From the NCBI RefSeq assembly GCF_001975705.1, contig NZ_CP015093.1:4162501-4226500 (forward strand): a DNA stretch of 64,000 nucleotides, read 5' to 3'. The translations under genes were made by a program, and so were the position numbers. This stretch comes from Salipiger abyssi. Lineage in GTDB: Bacteria > Pseudomonadota > Alphaproteobacteria > Rhodobacterales > Rhodobacteraceae. Every line of letters starts with the position of its first letter. The first letter of the stretch is position 1. Below the pieces are notes generated by a model. It searched no databases and was not told the DNA's origin. It saw nothing but the letters and a program-made list of their open reading frames with translations. Shown here piece by piece: positions 18,381 through 27,436 of this stretch.

Positions 18381-19616
18381 TTGACGCGCAAACCCTTCGC
18401 GCTTTCGGCCTATCTGGCCTTTGCCCGCGGACGCCCCGCAACGCCCATGCCTCCGGCGCCTTCCCGGCCCGAGGGGCCGTTGCTCTGGGCGCATGCGGAC
18501 AGTGCCGAGGCCGCGCGCGCACTCTCGGCGCTCGCCGTGCGGATGCAGAGCCAGCGCCCGGAAATCACCCTGCTGCTCACCCATCCGCCCGGCATGGCCG
18601 TGCCCGCCGGCGCCCCCGACCGCATCGTGCTGCCGCTGCCCGTCGACAGCCTGGCCAATGCCCAGGCCTTCGCCGATCACTGGGGCCCGGATCTGGGGCT
18701 CTGGACCGGCCAGCTCCTGGCGCCCGCGCTGCTGGCGCGGACCTCCGCCATCGGCACGCGGATGATCCATCTCGGGGCACGCAACGAGATCTGGACGACC
18801 CCCGCGCCGCTCTGGGTGCCCGATTGCACCGGCGCCGCGCTGACGCTGTTCGACCGGATCTTTGCCGAGGACAGTGCCGCGCTGCGTCGCCTGCGCCGCC
18901 TGGGGCTGAGCGACAGCCGGCTGCGCAGCGCCGGTCCGCTCAGCGAGACCGCGCCGCCGCTCGACTGTCCGCCGGCGCTGCACGAAGAGCTGGCGCAGGC
19001 GCTCTCGGGCCGCCCGGTCTGGCTCGCCGCCAAGATCCGCGCCGATGAGGCCTCGGACATCCTGCGCGCCCATCGCCGCGCCACGCGGCTCGCCCACCGG
19101 CTGCTGCTGGTCCTGGTGCCGGCAACGGCAGAGGACGGGGTCGCCATCGCCGGCACGGCAAGTGCCTCGGACCTGCGCATCGCCAGCTGGGAGAGCGGCG
19201 ACATGCCCGATGAGAACTGCCAGGTGCTGCTCACCGCCGATGCCGCCGATCTGGGGCTCTGGTACCGGCTCGCTCCCATCGTCTTCCTCGGCGGCTCGCT
19301 GCGCGCCGGCCATGGCGGCGAAGACCCGCTGGAGGCCGCCGCCCATGGCGCCGCCCTGCTCTACGGCCCGAATGTCAGGCGCCACCTTTCCGCCTATACG
19401 CGGCTGGTCGATGCCGGCGCCGCACGCATCGTGCGCGATTTCGACACGCTGGCGACGGCGGTGTCGCAGCTCATTGCGCCCGACCGCGCGGCTGCCATGG
19501 CCCATGCCGGCTGGGATGTGGTCAGCCAGGGCGCGGCGCTCACCGACGAGGTGATCGCGCTGATCTTTCAGTGGCTCGATGGCGATGGCGGCGACGGCGC
19601 CGGAGAGGCCGCCTGA
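18381..19616 (+). CDS. waaA: KDO transferase (WaaA/KdtA)-like glycosyltransferase
   Basis: A 411-residue GT-B protein of the WaaA family, which adds 3-deoxy-D-manno-octulosonic acid to lipid A precursor at the inner membrane. The C-terminal domain is clear: [20 protein letters not shown], then [13 protein letters not shown]. The N-terminal domain is unusual: the family's HGASVGE-like catalytic loop reads [15 protein letters not shown], so the catalytic Glu is not where expected. Start TTG at 18381 lies five bases after the DUF4170 stop. It overlaps lpxK by one base (TGATG). Function as a true KDO transferase is probable from context but not certain. Confidence 0.8.
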   Translation: MTRKPFALSAYLAFARGRPATPMPPAPSRPEGPLLWAHADSAEAARALSALAVRMQSQRPEITLLLTHPPGMAVPAGAPDRIVLPLPVDSLANAQAFADHWGPDLGLWTGQLLAPALLARTSAIGTRMIHLGARNEIWTTPAPLWVPDCTGAALTLFDRIFAEDSAALRRLRRLGLSDSRLRSAGPLSETAPPLDCPPALHEELAQALSGRPVWLAAKIRADEASDILRAHRRATRLAHRLLLVLVPATAEDGVAIAGTASASDLRIASWESGDMPDENCQVLLTADAADLGLWYRLAPIVFLGGSLRAGHGGEDPLEAAAHGAALLYGPNVRRHLSAYTRLVDAGAARIVRDFDTLATAVSQLIAPDRAAAMAHAGWDVVSQGAALTDEVIALIFQWLDGDGGDGAGEAA

Positions 19617-20608
19617 TGCGCCCGCCCGGCTTCTGGTACACGCCCCCCTCCCGGCCCGGCTGGCAGGCCCGTCTGCTGGCGCCGCTGGGCGCGCTGACCG
19701 CGCGGGCGACCGCCCGTCGCGTCGCGCGGCAGGCAGGGCTTGCCCCCGGCGTGCCGGTGATCTGCGTCGGCAACCTCAATGCCGGCGGCACCGGCAAGAC
19801 CCCCACGGTCATCGCACTGATCGAACGGCTCTCTGCGCGCGGCCTGGTGGTGCATGTGGTCTCGCGCGGCCATGGCGGGCGGCTGAGCGGCCCGGTGCAG
19901 GTTGATCCACGCCGGCATGGGGCGGCGGATGTGGGCGACGAGCCGTTGCTGCTCGCCGCCTTCACCCCGGTCTGGGTGGCGCGCGACCGCGCCGCCGGCG
20001 CCCGCGCCGCCGTGACCGCCGGGGCGCAGGTCATCCTGCTGGATGACGGTTTCCAGAACCCCGGCCTGCAAAAGGATCTGTCGCTGATCGTGGTCGATGC
20101 CGCCAAGGGCTTCGGCAACGGGCGCTGCCTGCCCGCCGGCCCCCTGCGCGAGCCGGTCCCCGCAGGTCTCGCCCGCGCCGATCTGTTGCTCTCCATCGGC
20201 CCCGGCCCGGCGCAACGTCAGTTCGCCGCGAGCTGGGGCGACAGAATCGCCCTGCCGCATCTGACCGGCCGGCTGGAGCCGCTGCAAACCGGCATGGACT
20301 GGGCCGATATGCGCGCCTTTGCCTTTGCCGGGATCGGCCACCCCGAGAAGTTCTTCGCCACCCTGAAAGGCCTCGGCGCCGAATTGGCTGGTACCCAAGC
20401 GCTCGACGACCACCAGCCCTTCACCCCGGCGCTGCTGACCCGGCTGGAAACCGACGCGGCACGGCTCGGCGCGCAGCTTGTGACCACGGAAAAGGACGCG
20501 GTACGGCTGCCCGACGCCTTCCGCCCCAAGGTGCTGACCCTGCCCGTGCGATTGCAGATCGACGATGCGGGGCCACTCGACACCGCACTGAACCGGCTGT
20601 TTCCCTGA
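19616..20608 (+). CDS. lpxK: tetraacyldisaccharide 4'-kinase
   Basis: Membrane-associated kinase that adds the 4'-phosphate to lipid A disaccharide, just before KDO transfer. The 330-residue protein shows the P-loop [20 protein letters not shown] near residue 55, preceded by a hydrophobic N-terminal anchor ([16 protein letters not shown]), and the LpxK segments VSRGHGGR and LLDDGFQNP. The start ATG overlaps the waaA stop by one base. A twin-palindrome repeat follows the stop, separating it from the convergent amidohydrolase gene. Confidence 0.96.
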   Translation: MRPPGFWYTPPSRPGWQARLLAPLGALTARATARRVARQAGLAPGVPVICVGNLNAGGTGKTPTVIALIERLSARGLVVHVVSRGHGGRLSGPVQVDPRRHGAADVGDEPLLLAAFTPVWVARDRAAGARAAVTAGAQVILLDDGFQNPGLQKDLSLIVVDAAKGFGNGRCLPAGPLREPVPAGLARADLLLSIGPGPAQRQFAASWGDRIALPHLTGRLEPLQTGMDWADMRAFAFAGIGHPEKFFATLKGLGAELAGTQALDDHQPFTPALLTRLETDAARLGAQLVTTEKDAVRLPDAFRPKVLTLPVRLQIDDAGPLDTALNRLFP

Positions 20609-20619
20609 CCGCCCGCGCC

Positions 20620-20664
20620 CAAATTTCTTCGAAGAAATTTGCAAAAGTCTTCGAAGACTTTTGC
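20620..20664. repeat. twin palindrome repeat, copy 2
   Basis: Palindromes at 20620-20641 (half-site CAAATTTCTTC) and 20641-20664 (half-site GCAAAAGTCTTC). Compared with copy 1 the second palindrome has a T-to-C change in one arm and the matching A-to-G change in the other, so symmetry is kept. It lies between the convergent lpxK and amidohydrolase genes. Confidence 0.9.
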
Positions 20665-20672
20665 CCCCGCCC

Positions 20673-21539
20673 CTATTCCGCCGCCAGCGGCTGTTCCGCA
20701 TCGCGGTGGCCGATGGCAGCGATTTCCGCCACCACCCCGCGCAAGAGCCGCCGGAACGCCTGGAACCGCGCATTCGGCCGGATCCGCGCCTCATCCATAT
20801 AGATCGACCGGTCGATCTCCACCTGGATGGCGTGCTGGCCGCGCGACGGTCGCCCATAGGCCTGGGTCACATAAGCCCCGGCAAAGGGCGTGTTGCGCAC
20901 CACCGCCAGCCCCGCCCCGGCAAAGGCCGCCTCGACCCGCGCCACGATCTCCGGCGCGGCAGAGGCGCCGAACCGGTCGCCGATCACGATCTCCGGGCGC
21001 CGTCCGGAGCTGCGCGCCACACCCTCCACCGCCTCATGCGGCATCGAGTGGCAATCGATCAGAATCGCCTCACCATGCTGCTCCCGCGCGCTCTCGAGCA
21101 ACCCGCGCAGCTGCTGGTGATAGGGGTGCCAGTAGCGCGAGATCCGTCGCTCCGCCTCCGCCAACGGCAGCTTGCCGCGATAGATCGCCCGACCGTTCGC
21201 CACCACCCGCGGCACCACGCCCAGCCCGCTCGACACGCGCGGATTGTGCCCGCCGCGCCGCACCCCTTCGATCAGCGCGGGATCGAGCTCGTCCACCGAG
21301 CGATTGAGGTCGATGAAGGCGCGCGGCGCCCCGGCGCGCAGCAGCGGCGCGCCGAATTGCGGCGCGCAGTCGAAAAGCCGGTCGACAAAGGCATCCTCCG
21401 AAGAGCGGATCGACTGTTCGTCGAGAACCGTGCCGCGCAGGAAGCTCCACGGGTAATCGCGCCCCGAATGCGGTGATGCGAAGACCACGCAGGAGGTGGC
21501 CGCCTCCGGCAGATCGAGGTGATAGGCGACTTTCGGCAT
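20673..21539 (-). CDS. N-formylglutamate amidohydrolase family protein
   Basis: A 288-residue HutG/FGase-fold hydrolase (PF05013 family). Visible landmarks are VVFASPHSGRDYP near the N-terminus, FIDLNRSVDELDPALIEG, and ILIDCHSMPHEA with the probable zinc-binding His and Asp. Authentic enzymes release formate from N-formylglutamate at the end of one histidine-degradation route, but the family is broader and no hut genes are nearby, so the substrate is uncertain. It stands alone, convergent with lpxK. ATG at 21539 follows AGGAGC. Confidence 0.85.
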   Translation of the reverse strand: MPKVAYHLDLPEAATSCVVFASPHSGRDYPWSFLRGTVLDEQSIRSSEDAFVDRLFDCAPQFGAPLLRAGAPRAFIDLNRSVDELDPALIEGVRRGGHNPRVSSGLGVVPRVVANGRAIYRGKLPLAEAERRISRYWHPYHQQLRGLLESAREQHGEAILIDCHSMPHEAVEGVARSSGRRPEIVIGDRFGASAAPEIVARVEAAFAGAGLAVVRNTPFAGAYVTQAYGRPSRGQHAIQVEIDRSIYMDEARIRPNARFQAFRRLLRGVVAEIAAIGHRDAEQPLAAE

Positions 21540-21636
21540 TCGGGCTCCTTCCGCGCCAGTTTAGCCCCATTTGCATCCCCGCCAAAAGCCCGTTTTACAG
21601 ACAGTTAGGAAACCGGGAAAAGCTCTGGAAAAGCGC

Positions 21637-21665
21637 TTGCCACCGCTCCCGACTCCTTTTATAGA
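21637..21665 (+). promoter_or_regulatory. sigma-70-type promoter of tRNA-Val
   Basis: TTGCCA at 21637 and TATAGA at 21660 with a 17-base spacer, about 75 bases before the mature tRNA 5' end. This is the best promoter match in the window. Confidence 0.65.
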
Positions 21666-21740
21666 GCGCTCCACCGGCGCGGTTCCTCCGCGCCCCGTTT
21701 TATTCTGGGGCAAGGGGAACAGGATCGCGCGGTCCATAAC

Positions 21741-21815
21741 GGGCGGTTAGCTCAGCGGTAGAGCACTACGTTGACATCGTAGGGGCCACTGGTTCGATCC
21801 CAGTACCGCCCACCA
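21741..21815 (+). tRNA. tRNA-Val, anticodon GAC
   Basis: A 75-base gene with acceptor stem GGGCGGT/ACCGCCC, D-arm TAGCTCAGCGGTAGAGC, anticodon stem CTACG/CGTAG around TTGACAT (anticodon GAC), T-arm ACTGG TTCGATC CCAGT and encoded CCA. All four stems pair perfectly. rpmJ follows 82 bases downstream and may share the transcript. Confidence 0.97.
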
Positions 21816-21897
21816 TGGACATCACTCCCCGCGGCCTCGTGCCACGGGAAACCGCAACGCCAGGCGCTCGCGCGCCGCGACAAGAGGAGAGACCGAA

Positions 21898-22023
21898 ATG
21901 AAGGTCGCAAACTCGCTCCGCTCGCTCAAAAAGCGCCATCGCGACTGTCGCGTTGTGCGCCGCAAGGGCCGTGTCTACGTGATCAACAAGACCCAGCGTC
22001 GCTTCAAGGCCCGTCAGGGCTGA
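21898..22023 (+). CDS. rpmJ: 50S ribosomal protein L36
   Basis: A 41-residue basic protein: [20 protein letters not shown], then [20 protein letters not shown]. This is the alphaproteobacterial L36 form lacking the full zinc-binding cysteine set (only one Cys remains). GAGGAGA lies eight bases ahead of the ATG. It sits alone behind tRNA-Val, outside any ribosomal operon, as is usual for this L36 type, and a strong terminator follows 30 bases past the stop. Confidence 0.97.
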   Translation: MKVANSLRSLKKRHRDCRVVRRKGRVYVINKTQRRFKARQG

Positions 22024-22052
22024 AGCGTCCGAAGATCGCGACGAACGGAACT

Positions 22053-22082
22053 GGCCGCCCTTTCGGGTGGCCTTTCTGTTTT
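22053..22082 (+). terminator. intrinsic terminator after rpmJ
   Basis: Stem GGCCGCCC/GGGTGGCC (one G-T pair) around TTTC, followed by TTTCTGTTTTT. It ends the tRNA-Val/rpmJ unit. Confidence 0.85.
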
Positions 22083-22113
22083 TGGCACAGCGGTTTTCCA
22101 TCCAGTCCCTCGC

Positions 22114-22938
22114 TCAATCCTCGGCGACGATCTCGAGGCGGTAACGCAGGCTCGTGCCCATCGGCGCGCCGTAATAGCCCCCCTCCACCGGCATGGTTTC
22201 CGCCTGTTCCGGCGCGGCACAGAGCGCCACATGACCATCGCTCACCCGCGTGCCGTGGGTGGGGTCGTAGCCGCGCCAGCCAAGCCCCGGCAGGAAGGCC
22301 TCGGGCCAGGCATGCAGGTGCCGCTTGCCGTCGACGCTCTCCGCCCGCGCCTGATAGCCGCTGACAAAGCGCGCCGGGATCCCCATGAGCCGGCAGCAGG
22401 CGATGAACAGCACCACCAGATCCCGGCAGGCCCCCACCGCGCGCAGCAGCGTCTCCTCCGGGCTCTGGGCATAGCCGGTGTCGCGAATGCGCCGGTCGGT
22501 GCGCTCATAAAGCGCCCGCGTCAACGCATCGAGAAAGGCCGGCGCCTCGCCCCGCGACGCCGCCATCAGCAGACGCGCGAAATCCCGCACCGCCGCGCCG
22601 GGATCGGTCGCCCCGAGATAGGGCGCCAGCGCCGCCCCCTCCCCGTGCCACGGTAACGGCGGCAACGAAGCGTCCGCGGCCAGCGGCGCCTGCGTCTCGA
22701 TCTCGAACTGGCTGTCGATGCGCAGCGCGCTGGCCGGATCGCCGAACTCCACCAGCGTCAGCACATTGCCATGGGCATCCTCGATCTCGCGCAGCGCCGC
22801 CGGCTCCGGCTCGATCACCAGCCCGCGCAACAGCAGCCGCCCGGCCTCGCCGCGCGGCGTCAGCCGCAACCGGTGCGGCGCCAGCGCGACCGGCGCCTCG
22901 TAGCTGTAGACTGTCTCATGACGGACCGAAAACCGCAT
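22114..22938 (-). CDS. transglutaminase-like cysteine protease family protein
   Basis: A 274-residue protein with the bacterial layout: an N-terminal beta domain (residues 1-80, [20 protein letters not shown]) and a transglutaminase core with Cys in [13 protein letters not shown], His in HLHAWPEAF and Asp in YDPTHG. No signal peptide is seen. Such proteins often accompany alpha-E and circularly permuted ATP-grasp genes, none of which is present here. ATG at 22938 follows GGGGAGGCAGCG. Its first 79 bases are overlapped, in another frame of the same strand, by the extended end of trpF. Confidence 0.88.
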   Translation of the reverse strand: MRFSVRHETVYSYEAPVALAPHRLRLTPRGEAGRLLLRGLVIEPEPAALREIEDAHGNVLTLVEFGDPASALRIDSQFEIETQAPLAADASLPPLPWHGEGAALAPYLGATDPGAAVRDFARLLMAASRGEAPAFLDALTRALYERTDRRIRDTGYAQSPEETLLRAVGACRDLVVLFIACCRLMGIPARFVSGYQARAESVDGKRHLHAWPEAFLPGLGWRGYDPTHGTRVSDGHVALCAAPEQAETMPVEGGYYGAPMGTSLRYRLEIVAED

Positions 22939-23702
22939 CGCTGCCTCCCCGCATCCCCGGCAGTGAAGCATCGCAAACCATCGCAGCGCCAGCCAAATCC
23001 GCGGCCCGCACAGCCTCGACGCGCGCCCTGCCTAGAGGCGCGGCACCGCGCCTTCGCCCCCGCCGCCAGCGCTGCCTTGACGAAGGCCGCGATGCGTTCG
23101 GGATCCTTCACCCCGGGCGCCGACTCGACCCCGGAAGAGACATCCACCTGCCGCGCCCCGGTCATCGCCACCGCCCGGCCGACGGTCTCCGGCGTCAGCC
23201 CGCCCGCCAGCATCCACGGGCAGGGCCAGCGCCGCCCGGCGATCAGCCGCCAGTCGAAGGCCAGACCGTTGCCGCCCGGCAGCGCCGCGCCCTTCGGCGC
23301 CTTGGCATCCACCAGAAGCTGATCCGCCACCCTGCCGTACTCCAAGAGCGCCGGCAGATCCGCCTCGCTGGCGACACCCACCGCCTTCATCACCGGCAAG
23401 CCATAGCGCGCCCGGATCTCGGCCACCCGCGCCACGCTCTCGCGCCCGTGCAGCTGCACCATATCGAGCGGCACCGCCTCCAGGATCTCGTCGAGCAGCG
23501 CATCCTCCGGATCCACCACGAGCCCGACCTTGGCGAGCCCCACCGGCGCCGCCAGCGCCAGCGCGCGCGCCTCCGCCACGCTCACGCAGCGCGGGCTCCT
23601 GGCAAAGAACACCAGCCCGGCATAACGGGCCCCGGCCCGCGCCACGGCGTCCATGTCCTCGGGCCGTGTCAGCCCGCAGATCTTTACGCGAATATCATCC
23701 AT
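22860..23702 (-). CDS. trpF: phosphoribosylanthranilate isomerase with atypical C-terminal extension
   Basis: TIM-barrel enzyme of tryptophan synthesis. Residues 1-212 are typical Trp[21 protein letters not shown] with catalytic Cys, [30 protein letters not shown] and [20 protein letters not shown]. After [14 protein letters not shown] the frame continues about 65 Arg/Gly-rich residues with no family similarity and runs 79 bases into the next gene. A frameshift of one base just after residue 212 would give a stop (TAG near 23034), so a recent indel or sequencing error is likely. Neighbours upstream (lapA, ihfB) are on the same strand. Confidence 0.9.
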   Translation of the reverse strand: MDDIRVKICGLTRPEDMDAVARAGARYAGLVFFARSPRCVSVAEARALALAAPVGLAKVGLVVDPEDALLDEILEAVPLDMVQLHGRESVARVAEIRARYGLPVMKAVGVASEADLPALLEYGRVADQLLVDAKAPKGAALPGGNGLAFDWRLIAGRRWPCPWMLAGGLTPETVGRAVAMTGARQVDVSSGVESAPGVKDPERIAAFVKAALAAGAKARCRASRQGARRGCAGRGFGWRCDGLRCFTAGDAGRQRCGFRSVMRQSTATRRRSRWRRTGCG

Positions 23703-23720
23703 CCCGCACCAGCCCAGCGG

Positions 23721-23781
23721 TTTTCCATTGGCCCCAAATATCCCGGGGACGCCGCCCAGCGGGCGGCGGGGGCAGCGCCCC
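23721..23781 (-). repeat. dispersed intergenic element, copy B
   Basis: Read on the minus strand it begins GGGGCGCTGCCCCC and ends CCCCGGGATATTTGGGGCC then AATGGAAAA. The same end motifs occur at 40752-40819. It fills the gap between the lapA stop and the trpF start. Confidence 0.75.
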
Positions 23782-23802
23782 GAAAGGCGCCCCTGCCCGG
23801 TC

Positions 23803-24153
23803 TCAGGCGCTCTGGTCGAGAATCGCCAGAACCTCGTCCTTGTCCTTGTCGCGCTCGGCCTGGGTCTTTTTCAGCTCGCGCTCGAGCTTGCGCAGCTCGG
23901 TCTTGCGCTGCGCGGCGGCGGCGCGGTGCTTGTGCTCGCGCAGCCATTCCCAGAAGAACCCGATCAGCAGCCCGGCGACGATGCCGCCGAAAAACACCAG
24001 AAACACCGGCACGTTCAGCGATTGCTGGAAATTCACCAGCGCCGCCAGCTCCTCCGGCAGCAGCATCAGCTCCACCATGGAGCGGTTGGCCATGGCGATG
24101 GCCACGAGGACGACCGCGAGGACGCCCAGGAACGCGTAGCGAATATAGCGCAT
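23803..24153 (-). CDS. lapA: LapA domain membrane protein
   Basis: A 116-residue inner membrane protein with two hydrophobic helices (about residues 5-24 and 48-68, the second being [20 protein letters not shown]) and a charged cytoplasmic coiled-coil tail ([20 protein letters not shown]). This is the LapA/YciS (DUF1049) layout; in enterobacteria LapA with LapB adjusts LPS synthesis by promoting LpxC proteolysis. No lapB follows here. Nine bases separate it from ihfB upstream, so the two share a transcript. Confidence 0.85.
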   Translation of the reverse strand: MRYIRYAFLGVLAVVLVAIAMANRSMVELMLLPEELAALVNFQQSLNVPVFLVFFGGIVAGLLIGFFWEWLREHKHRAAAAQRKTELRKLERELKKTQAERDKDKDEVLAILDQSA

Positions 24154-24162
24154 AGGTCTGCC

Positions 24163-24444
24163 TTACTTTCCGTTCAGCCGGTCGCGCAGGAGCTTGCCCG
24201 TCTTGAAGAAGGGCACATGCTTTTCCTCGACATCGACCGCTTCGCCGGTCCGGGGGTTCCGGCCCAGCCGCGCGTCGCGCTTCTTGACCGAAAAGGCCCC
24301 GAAGCCGCGCAGTTCGACCCGGTCGCCCCGGGCCATGGCATTGGTGATCTCCTCAAAGATCGTATTCACGATCCTCTCCACGTCCCGCTGGTAGAGATGC
24401 GGATTCTCCTCCGCGATCTTCTGGATCAATTCTGATCTGATCAT
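24163..24444 (-). CDS. ihfB: integration host factor subunit beta
   Basis: DNA-bending HU/IHF-family protein, 93 residues, acting as a heterodimer with IhfA. Landmarks are [20 protein letters not shown], the helix segment [20 protein letters not shown] and the beta-ribbon arm with [20 protein letters not shown]. The proline that intercalates into DNA is in GRNPRTG. The ATG at 24444 matches the family N-terminus. It follows rpsA, as in many proteobacteria, but a terminator at 24691 separates the two, so an internal promoter is expected. Confidence 0.95.
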   Translation of the reverse strand: MIRSELIQKIAEENPHLYQRDVERIVNTIFEEITNAMARGDRVELRGFGAFSVKKRDARLGRNPRTGEAVDVEEKHVPFFKTGKLLRDRLNGK

Positions 24445-24752
24445 CCTCACACATCCCCTCAAGGCGTCTTTTCGCGCGCCCCTCTTCTACGACACTCCGG
24501 CCGCCCCCGCCAAACGGAAAGCTCGAGATAGCCGAAAAAAGCCATGAATAGCAGCGCTTTGACGCGGGGTTCGGCGGGGCTTCGCCGGATCGGCCGCGCC
24601 CGCACCCGATTGCTGCGGCGCAGCTAGCGCAGGTGCGCCGGACGATTCGGCGCGCGCCCGCGGCAGCATCGCGCCCCGGAGGCGCACATGAAAAGGCCCC
24701 GCCGGATCGCTCCGGCGGGGCCTCTCGTCTCTTGCGCGAGCGCGCGTCAGGC
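24445..24752. other. 308-base gap between rpsA and ihfB
   Basis: It holds the rpsA terminator (24691-24722) and presumably the ihfB promoter on the minus strand. No coding potential was found, and no clear -35/-10 pair could be picked. Confidence 0.5.
24691..24722 (-). terminator. strong terminator after rpsA
   Basis: Twelve-pair perfect stem GGCCCCGCCGGA/TCCGGCGGGGCC around GCGA, followed on the minus strand by TTTTC; 31 bases past the rpsA stop. Confidence 0.85.
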
Positions 24753-26429
24753 TCAGTTGTCGCCTTTCAGCGCCGCGCCCAGGATGTCGCCCAGCGATGC
24801 GCCGGAGTCCGAGGAGCCGTACTGTTCCACGGCCTCTTTCTCTTCGGCGATCTCGCGTGCCTTGATCGACAGGCCCAGACGGCGGGTCTTGCTGTCGATA
24901 TTGGTGACGCGCACGTCGATCTTGTCACCGACCGAGAAGCGCTCGGGGCGCTGCTCTGCGCGGTCACGCGACAGGTCGGAGCGGCGGATGAAGGATTTCA
25001 TGCCTTCGTATTCCACCTCGATGCCGCCATCCTCGATCGCGGTGACCTCGACGGTCACGATCGAGCCGCGCTTCACGCCGCCAACCGCATCGGCGAACTT
25101 GTCGCCGCCCAGGGCCTTGATCGAGAGCGAGATGCGCTCCTTGTCGGTGTCCACTTCGGTGACCACGGCCTGAACCACGTCGCCCTTGCGGTATTCCTGG
25201 ATGGCTTCCTCGCCGCGCTGATCCCAGCTGAGATCCGAGAGGTGCACCATGCCGTCGATCTCGCCGTCGAGGCCGATGAACAGACCGAATTCGGTGATGT
25301 TCTTGACCTCGCCTTCGACCTGCGTGCCCTCGGGGTGGGTCTCGGAGAAGACTTCCCACGGGTTGCGCATGGTCTGCTTGAGGCCGAGCGACACGCGGCG
25401 CTTGGCCGGGTCGATCTCGAGCACCATGACGTCCACTTCCTGCGAGGTGGAGACGATCTTGCCGGGGTGCACGTTCTTCTTGGTCCAGGACATTTCCGAG
25501 ACGTGAACGAGGCCCTCGACGCCCGGCTCCAGCTCCACGAAGGCACCGTAATCGGTGATGTTCGTGACGCGGCCCTTGTGGACCGAGCCCAGCGGGAACT
25601 TGACGGCAACCAGATCCCACGGATCTTCCTGGAGCTGCTTCATGCCCAGGCTGATACGGTGGGTTTCCTTGTTGATCTTGATGACCTGGACTTTGACGGT
25701 CTCGCCGATCGACAGGATCTCGGAGGGGTGGTTCACACGGCGCCATGCCATGTCGGTGACGTGCAGCAGGCCGTCGACACCGCCCAGGTCAACAAACGCA
25801 CCGTATTCGGTGATGTTCTTGACCACGCCGTCGACCGTCTGGCCTTCGGAGAGGTTCGAGATGACCTCGGCACGCTGTTCGGCGCGGCTCTCTTCGAGGA
25901 TCGCGCGGCGCGAGACAACGATGTTGCCGCGGCGACGGTCCATCTTGAGGATCTGGAACGGCTGCTTGAGACCCATGAGCGGGCCGGCGTCGCGCACCGG
26001 GCGCACATCGACCTGGGAGCCGGGCAGGAAGGCCACGGCACCGCCGAGATCGACGGTGAAGCCGCCCTTGACGCGACCGAAGATCGCACCTTCGACACGG
26101 GCGTCGTCGGCATAGGCTTTTTCGAGACGGTCCCAGGCTTCTTCGCGGCGGGCCATCTCGCGGGAGATGACGGCTTCGCCGCGGGCGTTCTCGGCGGCGC
26201 GGAGATAGACTTCGACCTCATCGCCGACGGTGATGTCGGGCGCTTCGCCGGGATTCGCGAATTCCTTGAGTTCGACGCGGCCTTCCATCTTGTAGCCGAC
26301 ATCGATGATGGCCTGGCCCGCTTCGATCGCGATGACCTTGCCCTTGACGACAGTGCCCTCATCGGGCGTGTCCATTTCGAGGCTTTCATTAAGGAGGGCC
26401 TCGAATTCCTCCATGGTTGCGTTAGCCAT
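24753..26429 (-). CDS. rpsA: 30S ribosomal protein S1
   Basis: A 558-residue RNA-binding protein with six S1 OB-fold repeats, roughly starting at residues 22, 108, 192, 278, 365 and 452. Characteristic segments are GGVDGLLHVTDMAWRRVNHP, SLGMKQLQEDPWD and ITNITDYGAFVELEPG-type repeats. S1 brings mRNA to the ribosome and is essential. ATG at 26429 has AAAAGGAT upstream. The 281 bases between it and cmk include the cmk terminator and a long leader that could host autoregulation, as known for rpsA in enterobacteria; no specific element is recognisable. Confidence 0.97.
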   Translation of the reverse strand: MANATMEEFEALLNESLEMDTPDEGTVVKGKVIAIEAGQAIIDVGYKMEGRVELKEFANPGEAPDITVGDEVEVYLRAAENARGEAVISREMARREEAWDRLEKAYADDARVEGAIFGRVKGGFTVDLGGAVAFLPGSQVDVRPVRDAGPLMGLKQPFQILKMDRRRGNIVVSRRAILEESRAEQRAEVISNLSEGQTVDGVVKNITEYGAFVDLGGVDGLLHVTDMAWRRVNHPSEILSIGETVKVQVIKINKETHRISLGMKQLQEDPWDLVAVKFPLGSVHKGRVTNITDYGAFVELEPGVEGLVHVSEMSWTKKNVHPGKIVSTSQEVDVMVLEIDPAKRRVSLGLKQTMRNPWEVFSETHPEGTQVEGEVKNITEFGLFIGLDGEIDGMVHLSDLSWDQRGEEAIQEYRKGDVVQAVVTEVDTDKERISLSIKALGGDKFADAVGGVKRGSIVTVEVTAIEDGGIEVEYEGMKSFIRRSDLSRDRAEQRPERFSVGDKIDVRVTNIDSKTRRLGLSIKAREIAEEKEAVEQYGSSDSGASLGDILGAALKGDN

Positions 26430-26674
26430 GTGGCGTTATGATCCTTTTCATCTTCGGTTTTTCTGGCCGGGCGGTTGTCTCCGCCGGTCTTGGTGATGTG
26501 GGCCTTGGGCCGCACGGATTGGTCCTTCGGGCGCTCCGCAATACGAAAGAGGGCCGGTGGTGCCGACCCTGCTCGTCTCGTCGTCCGCGGCGTTGTTTGC
26601 CTTGCTTGACGCGCGCGATATACCCGCTGGCTGGCCGTCGCGCAAGCGTGAATGGCCCTGCCCCTCGGCGAGAA

Positions 26675-26690
26675 GAGCCCGCAAGGGCTC
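26675..26690 (-). terminator. terminator hairpin after cmk
   Basis: Minus strand GAGCCC TTGC GGGCTC followed by TTCTC, 21-36 bases past the cmk stop. With its GCTCGTC prefix it is nearly identical to the element after purH. Confidence 0.45.
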
Positions 26691-26710
26691 GACGAGCGGC
26701 CCCGCCCGCC

Positions 26711-27331
26711 TCAGCCTTCGCCGCTGCCCCGCGCCGCATCGACCGCCGCGATGGCGCGCACCACCGCCGCGTCGATATCGAGCTCCGAGGTGTCCAGCAC
26801 CACCGCGTCCTCCGCCGGGCGCAACGGCGCGTCGGCGCGGGTCGCGTCGCGATGGTCGCGCTCGCGGGTCTCCGCCAGCACGATCTCATACGCTGTCTCG
26901 ACACCCTGCGCGTGCAACTCCTCGTAACGGCGGCGGGCACGCACTTCGGGGCTGGCGGTGACAAAGAGCTTGGCCTCGGCCTCCGGGCAGATCACCGTGC
27001 CGATATCGCGCCCGTCCAGCACCGCGCCGCCGGCGCGGCGCGCATAGGCGCGCTGGAAATCCACCAGCGCCGCACGCACCTCCGGGATCGCCGCGACCTT
27101 GCTCGCCGCCTGCGCCACGTCCGGGCTGCGCAGCCCCTCGGCCTCGAGATCCTCCGCCATCAGCCCGCGCGCCGCCGCAACCGGCTCGACCCCGTCGAGC
27201 ATCTGCCGCCCGACCGCGCGGTAGAGCAGCCCGGTATCCAGATGACCGAACCCGAAATGCCGCGCCACCGCCTGGCTGATCGTGCCCTTGCCCGCCGCCG
27301 CCGGCCCGTCGATTGCGATGGTGAACGCCAT
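26711..27331 (-). CDS. cmk: cytidylate kinase
   Basis: Phosphorylates CMP and dCMP; 206 residues, slightly short but typical for alphaproteobacteria. P-loop [14 protein letters not shown] at residues 9-22, [10 protein letters not shown] for the base, and [20 protein letters not shown] are all present, together with [15 protein letters not shown] (lid and CMP-binding region). It follows aroA on the same strand with a 105-base gap, the common aroA-cmk-rpsA arrangement. Confidence 0.97.
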   Translation of the reverse strand: MAFTIAIDGPAAAGKGTISQAVARHFGFGHLDTGLLYRAVGRQMLDGVEPVAAARGLMAEDLEAEGLRSPDVAQAASKVAAIPEVRAALVDFQRAYARRAGGAVLDGRDIGTVICPEAEAKLFVTASPEVRARRRYEELHAQGVETAYEIVLAETRERDHRDATRADAPLRPAEDAVVLDTSELDIDAAVVRAIAAVDAARGSGEG

Positions 27332-27436
27332 GCCGCCTCTTCCCTGAAAGCCTACAGACCCCGTGTTATGGCGAGCGCCGCCGCGCGCTTCAACCCCCGG
27401 CGCCGCGCGGGTCGCGATCCGCCGCTGAGGCGCGCC

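Noticed and set aside
21766..22101. 111-codon minus-strand frame through tRNA-Val and rpmJ
   Set aside because: Its [12 protein letters not shown] segment is the translated reverse complement of the tRNA; antisense to rpmJ.
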